From contig MEHQ01001083.1 in NCBI GenBank assembly GCA_008828725.1, positions 107,183 through 171,182 of the forward strand: DNA of 64,000 bases, given 5' to 3'. The DNA is from Saccharina japonica (taxonomy: Eukaryota > Sar > Phaeophyceae > Laminariales > Laminariaceae). Below the pieces are notes generated by a model. The model saw only the letters and a program-made list of their open reading frames with translations, was not told the DNA's origin and made no database searches. Every line of letters starts with the position of its first letter. The stretch's first letter is position 1. Shown one piece after another: positions 53,002-64,000 of this stretch. Both the position numbers and the translations under genes were made by a program.

Positions 53002-53186
53002 CTGGTACTCGTTAGATCAGCCGTCGATGTAAAGTCAACCAATTGAGGGTTTATTTCCGGATCGCGTTGTCACTCGTACTTCGACCAAGCGGTATCACTC
53101 GGACCTCGACGAAAATGGATTCCTGGATGACCGCGCATGCCGAAGCACCCTACTATTCGCTTGTTTTTGTTTTGTTTTCTCCGCAG

Positions 53187-54307
53187 GTCAAAGCCGGTGT
53201 GAAGACGCGGTCGCCGTTGCCCTGAACAGGACGTGCGACGGGAAGGAATGGTTCACTTCGACGGCGGAACTCCAGCTCACGTCTTTGCAGCTGTGCACGG
53301 TGTGTCGGAGTATTCGTGATCTGCAATTGACCGTGGTAGAGGAGACACCCGTCCACGTTTGGGACGATCGGTTGGAGACGATTGAGAACGATGTGTTGAA
53401 GAAGACTCGCTCAGTTGAAAAATTCCAATTTACGCGTGTGCCGATCTTTACCCCGCGCCGGGTAATCTGGGGGCTGACGCCCAAGAAACTGCAGTTCGGG
53501 TTTTTCCTCTTGGGGAAGGTGAATTGCTTGGTCTTGGGGGATAAAGTCAATGAAAGTGTGGACAAGGTGAAATGGCCGCGCGTTTTGGAGAAGCTGGTGT
53601 TCGGTCACGAGTTCGACCAGCCGGTGATTGATGTTTCGTGGCCGAAAACTCTGAGAAAGCTGACTTTCGGCTTCAAGTTCGACCAGGAATTACCGAAGTC
53701 GGGGAAAGCGTGGCCGAAGTCGCTGCAGGAGATGACCTTGGGCTGGTGCTTCAACCAGCCGATCGCCGATGTAATGTGGCCGCGTTCGCTGCTGCTGCTG
53801 GATTTCGTCGGGAAGTTCAACCAGCCGATCCACGAGGCTCGTTGGCCGTCCTCGCTCCAACATCTGAGCTTCGGGTGGTATTTTGACCAGCCGCTCTACG
53901 GAGTCTCGTGGCCGTCATCACTGATGAAGGTGACCTTGGGGTACGTATTCAACCAGCCCATTGCGGGGGTTACGTGGCCGCCTTCGCTCCTCGAACTCAC
54001 GTTCGGGAACTGCTTTAACCAGTCGATCGACAGGGCCATTTGGCCGCAGTCACTGGAGCAGCTAACCTTCGGCTGGCACTTCAACCACCCGATCCACCGC
54101 ACAGTTTGGCCCGACTCGCTTCAAGAGCTGACCTTCGGGGCCGTGTTCAACTGGCCTATAGATAGGGTCGTCTGGCCGGCTCGTCTGCGCCAGGTTACCT
54201 TCGGCGAGCTTTTCAACCAGCGGGTTTCAAAGATCGAATGGCCGTCTTCGCTGCAATGGATTTACTCGTACCCGAGCGGTACCTTGCCGCGCAGCATCGG
54301 TGCGTAA
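53187..54307 (+). CDS. FNIP/LRR-like repeat protein, last exon
   Basis: The frame is open from acceptor ctccgcag at 53186 to a stop at 54305. It starts with two bases that complete a codon from an unseen upstream exon (phase 1), then QSRCEDAVAVALNRTCDGKE. After a Cys-containing N-terminal part (LCTVCRSIRDL) come about eleven 22-residue repeats of the form FNQPI..V.WP.SL..LTFG.., ending PSSLQWIYSYPSG. The unit length and FNQPI core match the FNIP repeat, a leucine-rich-repeat relative found in Dictyostelium, giant viruses and brown algae, thought to mediate protein binding. Repeats 1, 3 and 11 are the most divergent. The N-terminal exon was not found; an F-box or signal there cannot be judged. 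Confidence 0.82.
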
Positions 54308-56859
54308 ACGGTTGTTTCGCCGCAGCTGCCAACGACAGCCCACGGCGTGACCACCCGCGACCGGCACGACTCGACGTGCGGGTCGGCAGGGCACGGAGGC
54401 CCGCCAAATCTCAACATAAAAAGGGCGGGATTACGCCCAGCTGTACGTAGCCAGGGTCGGTATAGGTGTCCTGACTTGACAGCGGGGCATCGACCCGCTC
54501 CGGTAACTTTTTCATCTCGATGTTCGATTTTTGGTGAAGGTGCTGTCTCGATTTTGGATGCTGTGGCGTGCCTGTAGCTCTGTAGCTTAAGTTGCTTAAG
54601 TAGTGTTTTCTTAAACGCGGTGCCGTAATATGTCGTATCTTGTGGTGCCTTGTCGTCCCGGTGCCCGTGAGTCTCTTCGGTACACCGCCGTTTAGCCAAA
54701 CCAGATGTCGAATCGGGCCGAGGCACATGTAGACAGGCTTGCTTAAGCTGCGAACGTACGCTGCTTGAACCTGGCGCTAGTTTGGGCACAAAAAAATGCT
54801 CTACAGTATGCGTTGGACGTTTTCACGAAATAACTTTGTTTTGCGTGGGATGTTTCCACACGTAAGTTTTATGCGTTGAAATGTTTTCTTCAACTAATTT
54901 TTTCATGCTTTGAATATTTTCTCGAGTGTTTTTTTTTTATGCGTTGGATGTTTTCGCTACTACTGTAGCTTTTTATGCGTTGGGTGTGTTGATGCTTATA
55001 TACACCTTTTTTCATTTGATGGCTTAATGGATTGATAGCTCTTTAGTGCGAATCAGCTGATTCGATATTGTTTCGCTGTGGTTTTCTTGAAATTCGCACC
55101 CTGGGTCGTAGAGGAATAAAGCGTATCTTCGCAGCGCGCTGATACCGGCGTGTCATTGCAGCGTACTGCTACTTGGGGGCGCGTGCGGCGTGAAGAGAGG
55201 GTACAACCAAGGCCTTCAGACGGACTTGCTCGTTCAGCGGCGATGCATCTGCTGCGTACTTACGCGTGCCGCCATTGCGAGCACGGAGCGGAGCTTGTAG
55301 TATATGACATGGCTAGATACATGTTGTGATAAACCACGGTTGCTGGGAATTTAGATATGTTTCCTTGTCGCACTAGCGTAACTTCTAGTATGAGTTCTGT
55401 GCGGCGCCTTGCGGCTGAGGTGTATATACAGGAGTAGGTTTGGATGGTATTGGGGTATGGAGTAAGGCCCCATGAGGCAAGCGAATAGGATAGTGTAGAT
55501 GGGCGTTCATGCGCCGCCTGCGTTTCTGCTCTTCTGCTGCCCGTCGCTTTCAGAATCAAGACAGGCAAGAGTTGGTATGTGTGCGACAAGTGTGCGGCAT
55601 GCTTAGAGTTTTCAATGATTTATTTGTGATTGTTATTGTTGTTGTTGTTGTTGTTTTTTCGCTGTATGCAGTCGGCCTGTCTGAGCTGTTGGGGCGACAT
55701 GATTCACCACCGTCCACCCACGCAAGGGTGCCAGTGGGTCAAATTTGCAACGTACTGCCGTCATAGATCGCACCGACGGTGTCACAAATATTAATGGAAT
55801 ATTAATGCATATGGGTGCTTTGGCCGCGTCAATCTGTCTATCAGCGAACCCAGGAAAGGAATTTCTCAAAATAGGTGTTCCACTTCGTTTGATGTGAAGT
55901 ACAACGAGCAAGACAGAGCCAGTATCCTTGGAACGAACTACATTGTACTCTCGCCCTCTTGTGCTCGTGCACACGTTATATTTTGTGAAATAACGATAAC
56001 ATTAGCCGCCAACGCATAGTCAGCTTAACCAGATTTGGCCAAAAATCGTTTTTCGTTCCAGATCGCGGGTATTAGGTACCCCCCCCGCCCCGCCCTAAAC
56101 TGATTCAAGCGATACTTCGAGCTGGAATCGGTAGCTACGTAGTCATCGATACCATCGACCTATGCTCCTGTATTGGGAGGTGATTGTTGCAGACTCACAG
56201 TCGCTGGCTGATGGCGGTAACCAGAGACTAAGGCAGAGTCGTCGAAATCGAGCAGGATTGATGTTGTTGGAGAGGATGTGTGCTTGTGCTTGTTCACTGG
56301 GAAGTGTCGCTCGTGTTGCGAAACATTCAGATACAGACGAGAATAGTGAGTGCGGGGTTGATGTACCTGTAGGATGTGCTCCAGCTCCTCTGATCTGCGA
56401 TGATTTTTTCAGCACAACTTCTCGCCTCTATTTCTTGCTTAATTATCTCGTTACGTGTTATCATTGCAACGCCCTGCCTTCAAGGCTGAAGACAGACGAT
56501 GAACGATGAAGCTCTTGAAGCTTGAAACCACACTATCCCGTTCTCCGGTACTGGTCATTTGGTTATTTACTCCATCCGAAAAAAAACGCTCTTGGCAGTT
56601 CGACGGTAAGGCAAGTGTGACATATCAGTTATCAAGTCAGCCACGAATTGGAGCGAAACTTCGATGAGATTTAAATCGATTTTGGAAAATCCAATTTTGT
56701 TTTTCTCTCGATTAAATCGGCTCATAACTTGGATTTCGACAGTGAGCCGGGCGAGCGAAGCGAAGCGTGCCCCAGTCACCCCCCCCCCAGCTGATGAGGG
56801 GGTAAATGAAGCCGGTGAATATCGACAAAAAAAATGTCTCCATTGTGTGATTATATAGC

Positions 56860-57170
56860 GCACGTAAGAAAAAATCGACGTGAGTCGACGAGGGAAAAAC
56901 ATGTAGAACCCTTCTCGCGTTGAAAATGCAAGGCGCGTATCGTAGTGGAGGGGGGGGGGGTGGTGTACTCTTTTGTTGCTTGCCTTATCAATACCTCGTA
57001 GTCCTTTGACCATTGTGACTACGCATCCCGTTCGAGACGGAGTGCGCGTATCGCAGTGGGGTCGGGGGGAGAAGAGTTGTATTCGCTATGTGACCCCGGG
57101 TCTGAGTTACAACTATTAATAGCGAGGGGGCAAGAGAAAGAAGGGCGCAGATAACAAATGGAACAATCAT
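56860..57170 (+). repeat. Family C repeat interrupted by a family B insertion
   Basis: Family C (gtcgacgagggaaaaacatg ... gaccccgggtctgagttaca) is split at about 56945-57045 by a family B element (G run to cgttcgagacggagt). gcgcgtatcg(t/c)agtgg occurs on both sides of the insert, as a 16-bp target duplication would. Confidence 0.8.
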
Positions 57171-57530
57171 ATATATATCTAAAAATGTCAACATGTCCAT
57201 GGTCAATAGCCAGCTGACTACGTCTTATTAATAGTATAGGCCACCGGTTTTAGAATTGAACCCTAGCAGCTTGTTTGACCCGCGGAAAGCTAAGAAAATA
57301 AAGGCTCGCGCTCCGTGCCCGCGCTCCTCACTGACCTCTGTTATGGCACCCCCCCCTAGTTTCACCTCTACAGTAGACTACATACAGTATATATATACGT
57401 ACACACGTATGTGTACAAAACATACATATACCCAGGTATTACAAATAATGCATCAGCAGTGAGTCCGACCGGTTGAGTGGTTGATACAGGCTGGTTCAAG
57501 TATAAAGCGGGAAATTCACTCAGTGGCCAA

Positions 57531-57814
57531 TGTCCACGCCGTTTTTTGGAGATAGACCCTGAAATTTAGCACTCGTGTTTTATGCGCCCTACCCGAGACT
57601 TTAACGGATGGTTTTTTGTTTTGTTTTTTTTTCGTCAGATATTGTTTGTTTCGTAATTTTTTGGGAAATTTGGGTCAATTTGGGTCTTAAGAGATCCAAA
57701 ATTTCCGGCGAAAAAAAAACAAAAACAAAAACCCCATTCGTAAAAGGCTCGAGTAGGGCGCATAAAACTCGTGTACCAAATTTCAGGGTCTATCTCCAAA
57801 AAACGGCGTGGACA
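57531..57814. repeat. Foldback element with ~83-bp arms
   Basis: Left arm 57531-57612 (tgtccacgccgttttttgga...) and right arm 57733-57814 (ending ...tccaaaaaacggcgtggaca) are near-perfect inverted copies around a T-rich/A-rich spacer of about 120 bp. A transcript would form a long hairpin. No coding frame. Intergenic. Confidence 0.85.
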
Positions 57815-59370
57815 AATGGACTTTTGTGCGGTAAAAGGGCAAAAATAGGCATTGCCTCGTAATTACTTAGTTTCAGTATGGAATCGACTTTGGGCGTTAA
57901 ATATGACTTAATATGATCATACGCAGTCAGATCTTCGAATATTTGCGTGAAACTTTGTACAAACATGCCTTGGACCACCTGGAAGCGGCTCGTTCAGAAA
58001 AAAAAATGGGGGGAAAACATGTTTTCCTACGGAAACGCCTGACTATTGTTGACCACTTTGAAGGCCTGTGATTGGTCGGGCCACATTTTCGGCGGTAGCT
58101 TCAGTTCTAGGTCCTTGAACAAAAAAACTGGCGACGTCACCCTCTTCCACTGTTCATGGCGGTCAGTATGATACCAAATGTGTGACATTGGAGTTGCTAT
58201 TGCATGCGGCATTCATGACTGACAAAATTTCCCGTGATATGCCTGAACCAGCTCGTACTCTATTTTCCAATAATTTTGGAGACATTCAATATTGGTATTT
58301 TTCGTCTGAAATACCTGGGGTATGATTTTACGTGCTGCCCCCTTTCCCAAAAGTTACGTATCTATCTGGAGGAGGCAAAAAGTGAGCTACTGTATGTACA
58401 AACAGTACTGAGTGTTAATACACGCGTGTTGGTGAGTCATCAAGCAAAACCAGAGACAACTTGAAGAGCAGCCAGATCCGTCCCATATGATACACTGGTG
58501 CCTCTAATTTGTGCGGTGGTACCCCAACACTGGCTGGCGTCGTCGGCAGGAGGACGGTTTCTCGACCTCGCATATCTCGTAGAGCCTACCTGCTGTTGTT
58601 GCTGTGCTGATGATGATCTACGTACGTATAGCTACGAACTGCGACTATCATGGTGATGATGTTACAACAGCGTCGTATTAGGCGTTTGCTCCACGCTTCA
58701 CGCCCGTTACGTTGTGCCTCGAGCAAGAGGTGGTCCTTCTGTCTCTGCCTTCTTTCTATATCTTCACAGACCGTCGATTGGAATATACGCGGCGTACTCG
58801 TGAAAGGAATGCCAAATCTCCGCCGCATTGAGGATGGGCACGCGGTTCCACCATCATCAGTCCGTCACATCTGTGCTATTCACTGTGCAGTGCAGTTCAC
58901 ACGGGTACGAGTAGTGTAGTGTGTACCTCCTTTGTTTCTACGTCCAACGTCGTTTTACATCGTTACGTTTTAGATTTCAGTGTTTTTTGCCGGTGTCGTG
59001 GTTTGTTGGCAGTTTCAGTTTTGACAAGGATCGCAGATCGCAGATCGTGTTTTTTTTCATATGTTCCGATACGAGTTAAGGCTATTACTGCGAAGGTTCT
59101 TTGAACAGATGTATACCAGATGTATAAGCTCTACACCGAAGTCCGCTGGTGTTGCAATGCCGCCGTAGTGCGTGCCACACGCAAGCTGGCTTCAACAGAA
59201 AAAAAAGCACGACGACCGTTTTATTTTTCGTAGGAACCATCTATCCCCTCATCCCCTACGTACACGCCTCGAGATTAAATATGAAAACATTTTTCAAATT
59301 TTGAAGAAGACAGACATCGCGCACGGAAACACCTACGAGTACAGCTCTCAGATCGGACTTGCTCGTAGCG

Positions 59371-62300
59371 ATGTCGGGCGCCAACGCACCGCCCTCCCAG
59401 AACGTGGACGAGGGAGGAGAAATTGTGCTGAATCGCTTTTATGACTTCTTGGCGAAGTTCACGTCGTCCGCGGAGGGCACGACGGACGGCACGGATGGTG
59501 TCCAGCTGTACCGGGACTACTTGGCGCAAATCGCGGCCATGGTTCAAAACGACAAGAACACGGTGTACGTGGACGTGCAGCATGTCTTCGCGGTGAGTAT
59601 ACGTTAAGCGGGTGGCCTCCCCACGGCGCAGGCATTCTCCTGCTGTAGCTTGCTGTGCTAGTGCTCTTGCTCTTGCTGCTGATCCAAGCGTCAAGAGCGA
59701 GTGTTTCCCCTCGTACTGGTAGTACTTTGAGGTTGCACCACACCAGACCATGTCGCGCGTTCTTTTCTCGTTCGATTCCACAGAGCAGCAGTACCGGTAC
59801 CTCCCGCCCTGTTGCGATGCCAGACGTGAGTTCGGGCGCGTCTGCCGTAGCGTCGACGCTTGGACACCTGTCACCTGTCACCGCTGGTACAGTGAGAGAG
59901 AAGATCTCAGACGAAGTACCAGGGAAAAGAACGGTCGGCCCCCTACAAGCACAGCAGTTATTCATAGCCCAGCGTTCAGTATAAGCGTACGACGGTTTTG
60001 GCGGAAGCGCTCTCCGAAATGCTGATCCTTGCTTCTTTGCGCTGCAGCAGCAGTATCTCGTACCAGGGTATGTACATACTCGCACGAGTACTCTGCAATG
60101 CTTGATGCTGTCATGAGGTCATGATGCCTCTGATGCCAGTACCATCCGCATCGACAGCAATAATGGCAGCTCAGCAAGTTACAGGTACGCTCTAAGACTC
60201 TCATAGGTATACGTAGGTATACCAGAGGCATATGAAATGTACCAGAGGGGGCGTCTTGAGAACGCGATTACGAGGTACTGCTGCTGTAGGCTACGTACAT
60301 AATGGTACGTAACAGGTGCGATTACTTCTATTAATAACTGTAAGTACAACTGCTGTACGAGTAGTATTAACTTGGAGCCCCCCTCCTTGCCCCCCCCCGG
60401 CGCAGTACGACCAAGAACTCGGAGAGGCCATCGAGTTGGAGTACCTGCGGTTCATGCCGTTCATGAATAAAGCCCTTGCCCGGTTGGTGCAGGAGGAGCA
60501 CCCCCAGTACGCCAATGACGCCGATGATCAGGTTAGTTATCATAGCTCTTTCATGAACCACGATTATACTGCACTGCTGCTGTACATATATACGACCTAC
60601 TTTATATCTGACTCTACTGCAATTCCAAGTGCTTTGTTCCTACAACGGGAGTGCAGTCTATTAATAGGCCCCTTTACGTATGGTACTCTAATTCCAAGCA
60701 GTTGTGCCAAAAAAAACGGGTGGGGTTCTAAAAGCGTTGAAAAATGCCTCAGTACTTACGTATTAATGGATGTCCAAGCTATGAAACAAACCAGGGGAGG
60801 TGACGGATTGCTTTCAGTGCCACATATTCGATGCGAGTCGACGAGGGAAGGAAAGGCTGAAGTCTTCTCGCGATAAAAATGCAAGGTAAGAACCGTAGTG
60901 GGGGAGGAGGGAGAAGAGCCTACTTTGTGACCCCGGATCTGAGTTACGACTATTTATAGGGAGGAGAGAGAAAGGAAGGGCGAAGATAATAAATGGGATG
61001 GACAAAAATATATAAATACATGTACAAAATTGCAGGCTGCTGCTCCCAGAGAGCTCGACAGCTTTTCTTAGACGTAGATTTGAGCCTTTTTCGCCATATA
61101 TGGCGATGAGGACTACCTGGTGGCACGCAACTCCCTCATCGTGCTCGCCGACCCCTGCTCTGCCTACTCTACCAAGGGCGGTCTCGGCGGTTCCCAACAC
61201 GAGGATCACGGGGCTATGTTTGTTTTAGGATGTCATGCCTCTTTGTCACAGGCTCGCCATGTGAACGTACGTCGTCTTTTCTGACAGTCCCTTGCAGGAT
61301 GATTTCCTAGTGTTTTAGACCTTGCGATCGGCAAAACAAACTGAATGCGTTTCTCGTAAGCATGTCGGGATTGTTTTGTTGCGATGCGGTGAACGTTGTC
61401 GGTCGACTAATTCGCCATCGTACCCACCAACCGGCTTCGCACCGGGTAGGGCCTCTCCGGTGTGCTCGTATCATGAATAGGAGGGTGGTGGACGCAGCAA
61501 CTTTCAACAATAGGCACCTTTCAAACTCGGCGTTCATACGTACTGTAGTACAGCACGAATTCTTAAATCTTTGTGGAAGAGTCATGCGGGCACTTTTTAC
61601 ATGATGAGAGTGCAGTCATCTAAAATATTCTTGAAGGATAATCCCATTGCACCGCCCCGTCTGGCCACTCAAGGTCATGAACTACTGCTGTACCCCAACT
61701 ATGGCCGAGCTCCACCAAGTTGATAACTCTGCACCCAGCGCTACGGAAGTGTAATGGACTTGACGGCTCACTCGGCACGATTTTCTAGTTGCTGGGAGAA
61801 ATGGGTGCAGCAGCAGCAAGCAGGTACCAGTACGCTGCTTGGTACGCTGCTTACTGCTTGCTGTAGAAAGCAACGCTGTGCAACGGAGGCACAAAAAAAC
61901 AGCCCGACTCTGCAAAGGGGAGCTGGCTATTATTCTACCTCTCCTACTCTTTGCCGTTACGGGAATTGCACGTAGCCGCAGGCGGGCGTCAGCCCGCCGC
62001 GGCGAAGCCCCCCTTGTATATATTATATATTATCTGGCCCACGCTTAGAGAGCTATATACAACAGTACGTGAGCTTGTATCATAGATCATACAGTAACCG
62101 GGCCGCTTCGGCTATATACCTGGCAGCATGAGCTAGATCATACAGACCATACAGATCATGCAGATCGTACAGATCATTCAGATCAGGGATCTATCTGCCC
62201 TGAATTATCTAGATCATAGTGTGGGAATCGATGATCTGCCGGCGGTGTGAAATGGTTAAAATATGCTCGACTCTATTATAAACCCTAACCCTATCCCCAA

Positions 62301-62993
62301 CCCCTACCACCTGGGACGTTCTCGAAACGAAGCTGTACGTAGTGAGGAGTTTGTGTGCACTATGATACCGCGAGTGTTCGAGCTTGTACATAACTATTGG
62401 GTTTTTTACGCACGAAGTACAGCAGTCTAGATTATTATTACACCGACATATGTATGTACCTGGCACTTCCTTTTCACCCCCCCCGTCCCGGCATTGTAGG
62501 GATGCAAGGGTCTATGGTCGTATGTACGACTACGGCCATGCATGAATATGAAGCACCCCCCCTCTACCTGGTCGGTGAAAACCCGACATGCTCCGTCCCG
62601 GCCTTGTAGGGATGCAAGGGTCTATTGTCATACGACTACGGCCATGCATGAAAATGTAGTACACCCGCCCCCCCCTACAGCCATGCATGAATATCGAGTG
62701 CCCCCCCACCCTGTCCCGGCATTGTAGGGATGCGAGGGTCTATGGTCATACAACTACGGTCATGCATGAAAATTAAGTACCGCCCCCCCCTCCCCCCCAC
62801 CCCTCGGTGGCTGCAGGATGCGCCAAAGCAATTCTACGTGAGCTTTTTCAACCTGCTCCTGGTGGAGCGGGTCCGTCAGCTCAAGACCAACCGCATCGGC
62901 CGTCTCGTCAGCGTGAGCGGCACCGTCACGCGCTCCACCGACGTGCGCCCGGAGCTGCTGAGGGGCACCTTCACCTGCCGGAAGTGTGGCCTG
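59371..62993 (+). CDS. MCM6: MCM6 replicative helicase subunit, N-terminal exons 1-3 (partial)
   Basis: Exon 1 59371-59592 (74 codons from ATG in gtagcgATGTCG; donor GTGAGT), exon 2 60406-60531 (42 codons, YDQELGEAIELEYLRFM; donor GTTAGT) and exon 3 62817-62993 (59 codons, DAPKQFYVSFFNLLLVERV; donor GTGAGT), all phase 0. The joined 175 residues cover the MCM N-terminal domain. Motifs fit MCM6: an RFYDFL start, IGRLVSVSGTVTRSTDVRPE and LLRGTFTCRKCGL, whose CRKC is the first half of the MCM zinc finger. MCM6 is one of six subunits of the MCM2-7 ring that unwinds DNA at replication forks. The ATPase part lies beyond the window; 62994-64000 is intron. Intron 1 (59593-60405) has nothing notable; intron 2 (60532-62816) carries family C and three family A copies. 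Confidence 0.92.
60826..61012 (+). repeat. Family C repeat copy in MCM6 intron 2
   Basis: atgcgagtcgacgagggaag, then cttctcgcgataaaaatgca, gaccccggatctgagttacg and a purine-rich tail to aataaatgggatgg. Confidence 0.8.
62085..62240. repeat. GATC-rich repeat in MCM6 intron 2
   Basis: agatcatacagaccatacag-type units and gccctgaattatctagatca form the same family in reversed sense. Confidence 0.65.
62476..62800 (-). repeat. MCM6: Three tandem family A copies in MCM6 intron 2
   Basis: Copies at about 62476-62566, 62570-62680 and 62708-62800, each reading (plus strand) gtcccggcattgtagggatg ... tacgactacggccatgcatg and ending in a C run. The last C run lies directly upstream of the MCM6 exon 3 acceptor. 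All are antisense to MCM6. Confidence 0.85.
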
Positions 62994-63837
62994 GTGAGTG
63001 GGGACGAGGAGAAATGCTGGACCCCCCCCCCCCGTACCCCTTGTCTCCCCTCCCTCCGCCCCTCCCCCCCCACCCCTCGGGTGCCAACCCGACCCCTGTA
63101 ACCAGAACCCTAGCCCCGACCTCCTCGGAAATTCTTGCCTCCTCGGAAAATTCTTGCCTCCCTGGAAAGTTCTTGCATCGACGCTGTGGCGAAGACTGCT
63201 GTGTGTGGAGTGTTCTTAGTAATAGGCCGTTTGTTGAAGCTTGGCGAAGTCGTGTGCCGGTACACTCCCTGGGTCCTGGGTCGGTGGACGCGCGACAGGA
63301 CACCGGCCACCGCCCGCTTTCGACTTTTGTCTCTCGGCGAGGTCCTCCCTCTCGTTGCGGGTTTCGTACAGACGCGCGATGCTTCCTGTACAGGGCTGTA
63401 CGTATATATACTTAAGACTACAGCAGTACCCGGCCACTACTACTGTTTCTACTGCTTGAACAAAAAAACAGCACGAGTCGCAGCAGCACGACCAACAAAA
63501 ATATGCAGTATTTTATATCTGCTGTATATATGTGCCACCCACTGATTGCCATGCGTCGCGGATCTACTACTCGGAGAACCTGATTACTAATCGCCGACAC
63601 CGCTATCATCTAAAACACCGTCACACTGTATAAAATTCATATAATACATATAATACATATACATACATATATAGAACTAACTATCAATTCGTTTTGGGCT
63701 GGTCGGTGTTACTTGCCCGGTTACTGGTTACCTTGCCCGGTGACCACTCTTTTTTTTTTGTCTCTAGCGTTCAAGATTTTTTTTTTTTTGTATGTTCTTC
63801 GCTCTTGCCGGGTGGTTACGTACGAGTACGAGGTAGC

Positions 63838-63942
63838 TGGTACGAGGAACAGACAGACGCCCGCTGTGTTCTCCCTTTTCAATTTGCGACACCCCCGGGA
63901 TTCCGAAGGGGGTTCTTGTGTATATATATATATATATATAGC
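63838..63942 (-). repeat. Family E repeat with adjoining (TA)n
   Basis: Reverse complement of family E (gaggaacagacagacgcccg ... cccccgggattccgaagggg), followed by a (TA)n run at 63919-63942, in the third MCM6 intron. Confidence 0.7.
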
Positions 63943-64000
63943 TTCTGGCGGGCTCGGACGGCCTGGTTCGGGACGAGGCTTCATCTGACCGCCACTGGCA

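Larger units (their letters stand above)
48301..53186. other. Intergenic region
   Basis: 4.9 kb with microsatellites, a Stowaway-like MITE (50601-50679), the 11-bp repeat (51445-51575) and a possible decayed coding stretch (52282-53001). It must also contain the unseen first exon or exons of the FNIP gene, which I could not place. Confidence 0.55.
54308..59370. other. Intergenic region
   Basis: 5 kb between the FNIP exon and MCM6. It contains tatgcgttggatgtttt-like repeats at 54800-55000, a (GTT)n tract (55631-55660), the nested family C/B repeat, the foldback at 57531-57814 and, in its last few hundred bases, the presumed MCM6 promoter. No convincing gene. Confidence 0.6.

Noticed and set aside
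61086..61205. Possible extra MCM6 exon (DEDYLVARNSLIVLADPCSA)
   Set aside because: Looks coding-like, but exons 2 and 3 already join cleanly in MCM6 order and this sequence does not match MCM6. Could be an old gene fragment.
61981..62012. ggcgggcgtcagcccgcc hairpin as an organelle or integron-like element
   Set aside because: A single short GC hairpin with no supporting context.
62278..62310. Telomere-like aaccctaaccct
   Set aside because: Fewer than three units, internal and isolated.

Overview
The window is nuclear DNA from an intron-rich eukaryote, most likely a brown alga (Ectocarpus-type stramenopile). This is inferred from four things: many short exons with GT-AG and a few GC-AG introns; a protein built of 22-residue FNIP-like 'FNQPI..V.WP.SL..LTFG' repeats; a protein with a C-terminal 'V+F...' / 'ADLFYS.DEL' motif of a kind I associate with stramenopiles; and introns packed with microsatellites and short dispersed repeats. 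No bacterial, viral or organellar gene order is visible. No database search was possible.

Layout. (1) Positions 37870 down to 1, minus strand: one giant gene, open at the window's left edge, encoding an armadillo (ARM)-repeat protein. I reconstructed 33 exons by requiring splice sites, frame and ARM register to agree. The visible product is about 3,700 residues, roughly 85-90 tandem ARM repeats, with no other recognisable domain apart from a Gly/Ser/acid-rich insert and an acidic insert. (2) 38343-42094, plus strand: a divergently transcribed two-exon gene (about 314 aa, function unknown), 472 bp from the ARM start codon. (3) 46393-48300, minus: a 635-residue low-complexity protein with poly-Gly and poly-Ala tracts and the conserved C-terminal motif. 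(4) 53187-54307, plus: the last exon of an FNIP/LRR-like repeat protein. (5) 59371 to beyond 64000, plus: the first three exons of MCM6, the replicative helicase subunit.

The rest is intron and intergenic DNA with several repeat classes. Two families start in a long G run (called A and B here) and lie almost always antisense to the gene they sit in. There is also a purine-rich family C, a ~95-bp family E, two Mutator-like non-autonomous elements with exact 9-bp target duplications, a Stowaway-like MITE, smaller MITEs, a 284-bp foldback, a 33-bp minisatellite and many simple repeats.

The most notable biology is the giant ARM gene. Its introns recur at two places in the ARM repeat and are mostly phase 0, and a stop-containing copy of one exon's 5' end survives in an intron, so the gene seems to have grown by exon duplication. 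One exon (about 22.4-22.7 kb) is frameshifted, but the neighbouring repeat copy shows the same small deletions, so poor base quality there is more likely than a real mutation. Nothing in the window links the genes into one pathway; the only structural pairing is the divergent ARM / two-exon gene couple.
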